From NCBI GenBank assembly GCA_902475375.1, contig CABRZC010000118.1, forward strand, positions 1 through 5,222: 5,222 nucleotides of DNA. The letters run 5' to 3'. The notes beneath the pieces are model-generated. The model had not been told where the DNA came from. It ran no database searches and saw nothing but the letters and a program-made list of their open reading frames with translations. Made by a program: the position numbers and the translations under genes. This DNA comes from an uncultured Collinsella sp. Its GTDB lineage: Bacteria; Actinomycetota; Coriobacteriia; Coriobacteriales; Coriobacteriaceae. Below, one piece after another: positions 5,002-5,222 of the stretch. How positions within the stretch are numbered: position 1 is the first letter of the stretch; every line of letters starts with the position of its first letter.

Positions 5002-5054
5002 CGTAAAATTTTTTCAAATTGTTGCTTGACCCATCGGGGGCTCGCGTGCATAAT
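5002..5054 (+). promoter_or_regulatory. Promoter of the second tRNA-Arg gene, with UP-like sequence
   Basis: TTGACC (5026-5031) and CATAAT (5049-5054) are 17 bases apart and end 12 bases before the tRNA. The A/T-rich block at 5003-5020 (AAAATTTTTTCAAATT core) directly upstream resembles an UP element of strong stable-RNA promoters. This promoter is closer to consensus than that of the first copy. Confidence 0.82.
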
Positions 5055-5066
5055 AATCCGTGCGTT

Positions 5067-5143
5067 GCGGCGTTACCTCAGCTGGATAGAGGGTCTGACT
5101 ACGAATCAGAACGTCATAGGTTCGAATCCTATACGCCGCACCA
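5067..5143 (+). tRNA. tRNA-Arg(ACG), second copy
   Basis: Identical over all 77 bases to the first copy, with anticodon ACG and encoded CCA. It has its own, better promoter and the same terminator 9 bases downstream, so it is expected to be expressed independently. Confidence 0.98.
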
Positions 5144-5152
5144 ATTGAACTT

Positions 5153-5182
5153 AAAGCCTCCGGCAACGGGGGCTTTTCTTTT
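5153..5182 (+). terminator. Intrinsic terminator after the second tRNA-Arg
   Basis: Same stem, GCAA tetraloop and T-rich tail as after the first tRNA copy. Confidence 0.92.
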
Positions 5183-5222
5183 ACGCCGGCACTGCATGGA
5201 TTCGAACCTCGGTCGAGGCGCG

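Larger units (their letters stand above)
5066..5222 (+). repeat. 157-base direct repeat, second copy, cut by the window end
   Basis: Identical to 4636-4792. The last bases (GAGGCGCG) are the first bases of the GC-rich hairpin cluster in the first copy, so the cluster may be present again beyond the window. Confidence 0.93.

Noticed and set aside
4625..5029. 134-residue plus-strand frame and overlapping minus-strand frames across the tRNA region
   Set aside because: They are made of tRNA, terminator and hairpin repeats, and have no ribosome site or protein-like composition.
4637..5222. CRISPR-like array from the repeated blocks
   Set aside because: The repeats are a tRNA with terminator, too long and too irregularly spaced, with no short regular repeat-spacer pattern.

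Overview
The window is about 60% G+C and carries ordinary bacterial core genes with strong Shine-Dalgarno sites. Gene content, codon bias and the GAAC-N4-GTTC type of LexA site suggest a Coriobacteriia-like actinobacterium, most plausibly a gut Collinsella relative. That assignment is inference; no taxonomic marker here settles it.

Left half, plus strand (1-2286): an SPFH/band 7 membrane-anchored protein is followed 6 bases later by rlmH (23S rRNA pseudouridine-1915 N3-methyltransferase), so the two are probably co-transcribed. After a 73-base gap comes proC (pyrroline-5-carboxylate reductase, last step of proline synthesis).

Middle (2286-2727): a 159-base near-palindromic element (2286-2444) fills the space between the stop codon of proC and the stop codon of a convergent minus-strand gene. 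That gene (2443-2616) encodes a 57-residue single-pass membrane protein that is easily missed because of its size. The element holds terminators for both genes. The small gene and serS then diverge from a short AT-rich region containing three perfect palindromes.

Right-centre (2728-4613): serS (seryl-tRNA synthetase) ends in a clear intrinsic terminator. Next is a 142-residue protein of unknown function whose promoter overlaps a 13-of-14 match to the Gram-positive LexA (SOS) box. The last codons of this gene overlap the promoter of the next gene, a tRNA.

Right end (4596-5222): two identical tRNA-Arg(ACG) genes with encoded CCA, 430 bases apart. Each is followed by the same terminator and the same inverted copy of its own T-arm core. 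Between them lie a GC-rich cluster of hairpins and a third, partial copy consisting of the last 20 bases of the tRNA, the terminator and the inverted T-arm. The window ends inside the second full repeat. The most unusual parts are this tRNA-3'-end repeat, the 159-base palindromic element and the putatively SOS-controlled orphan gene.
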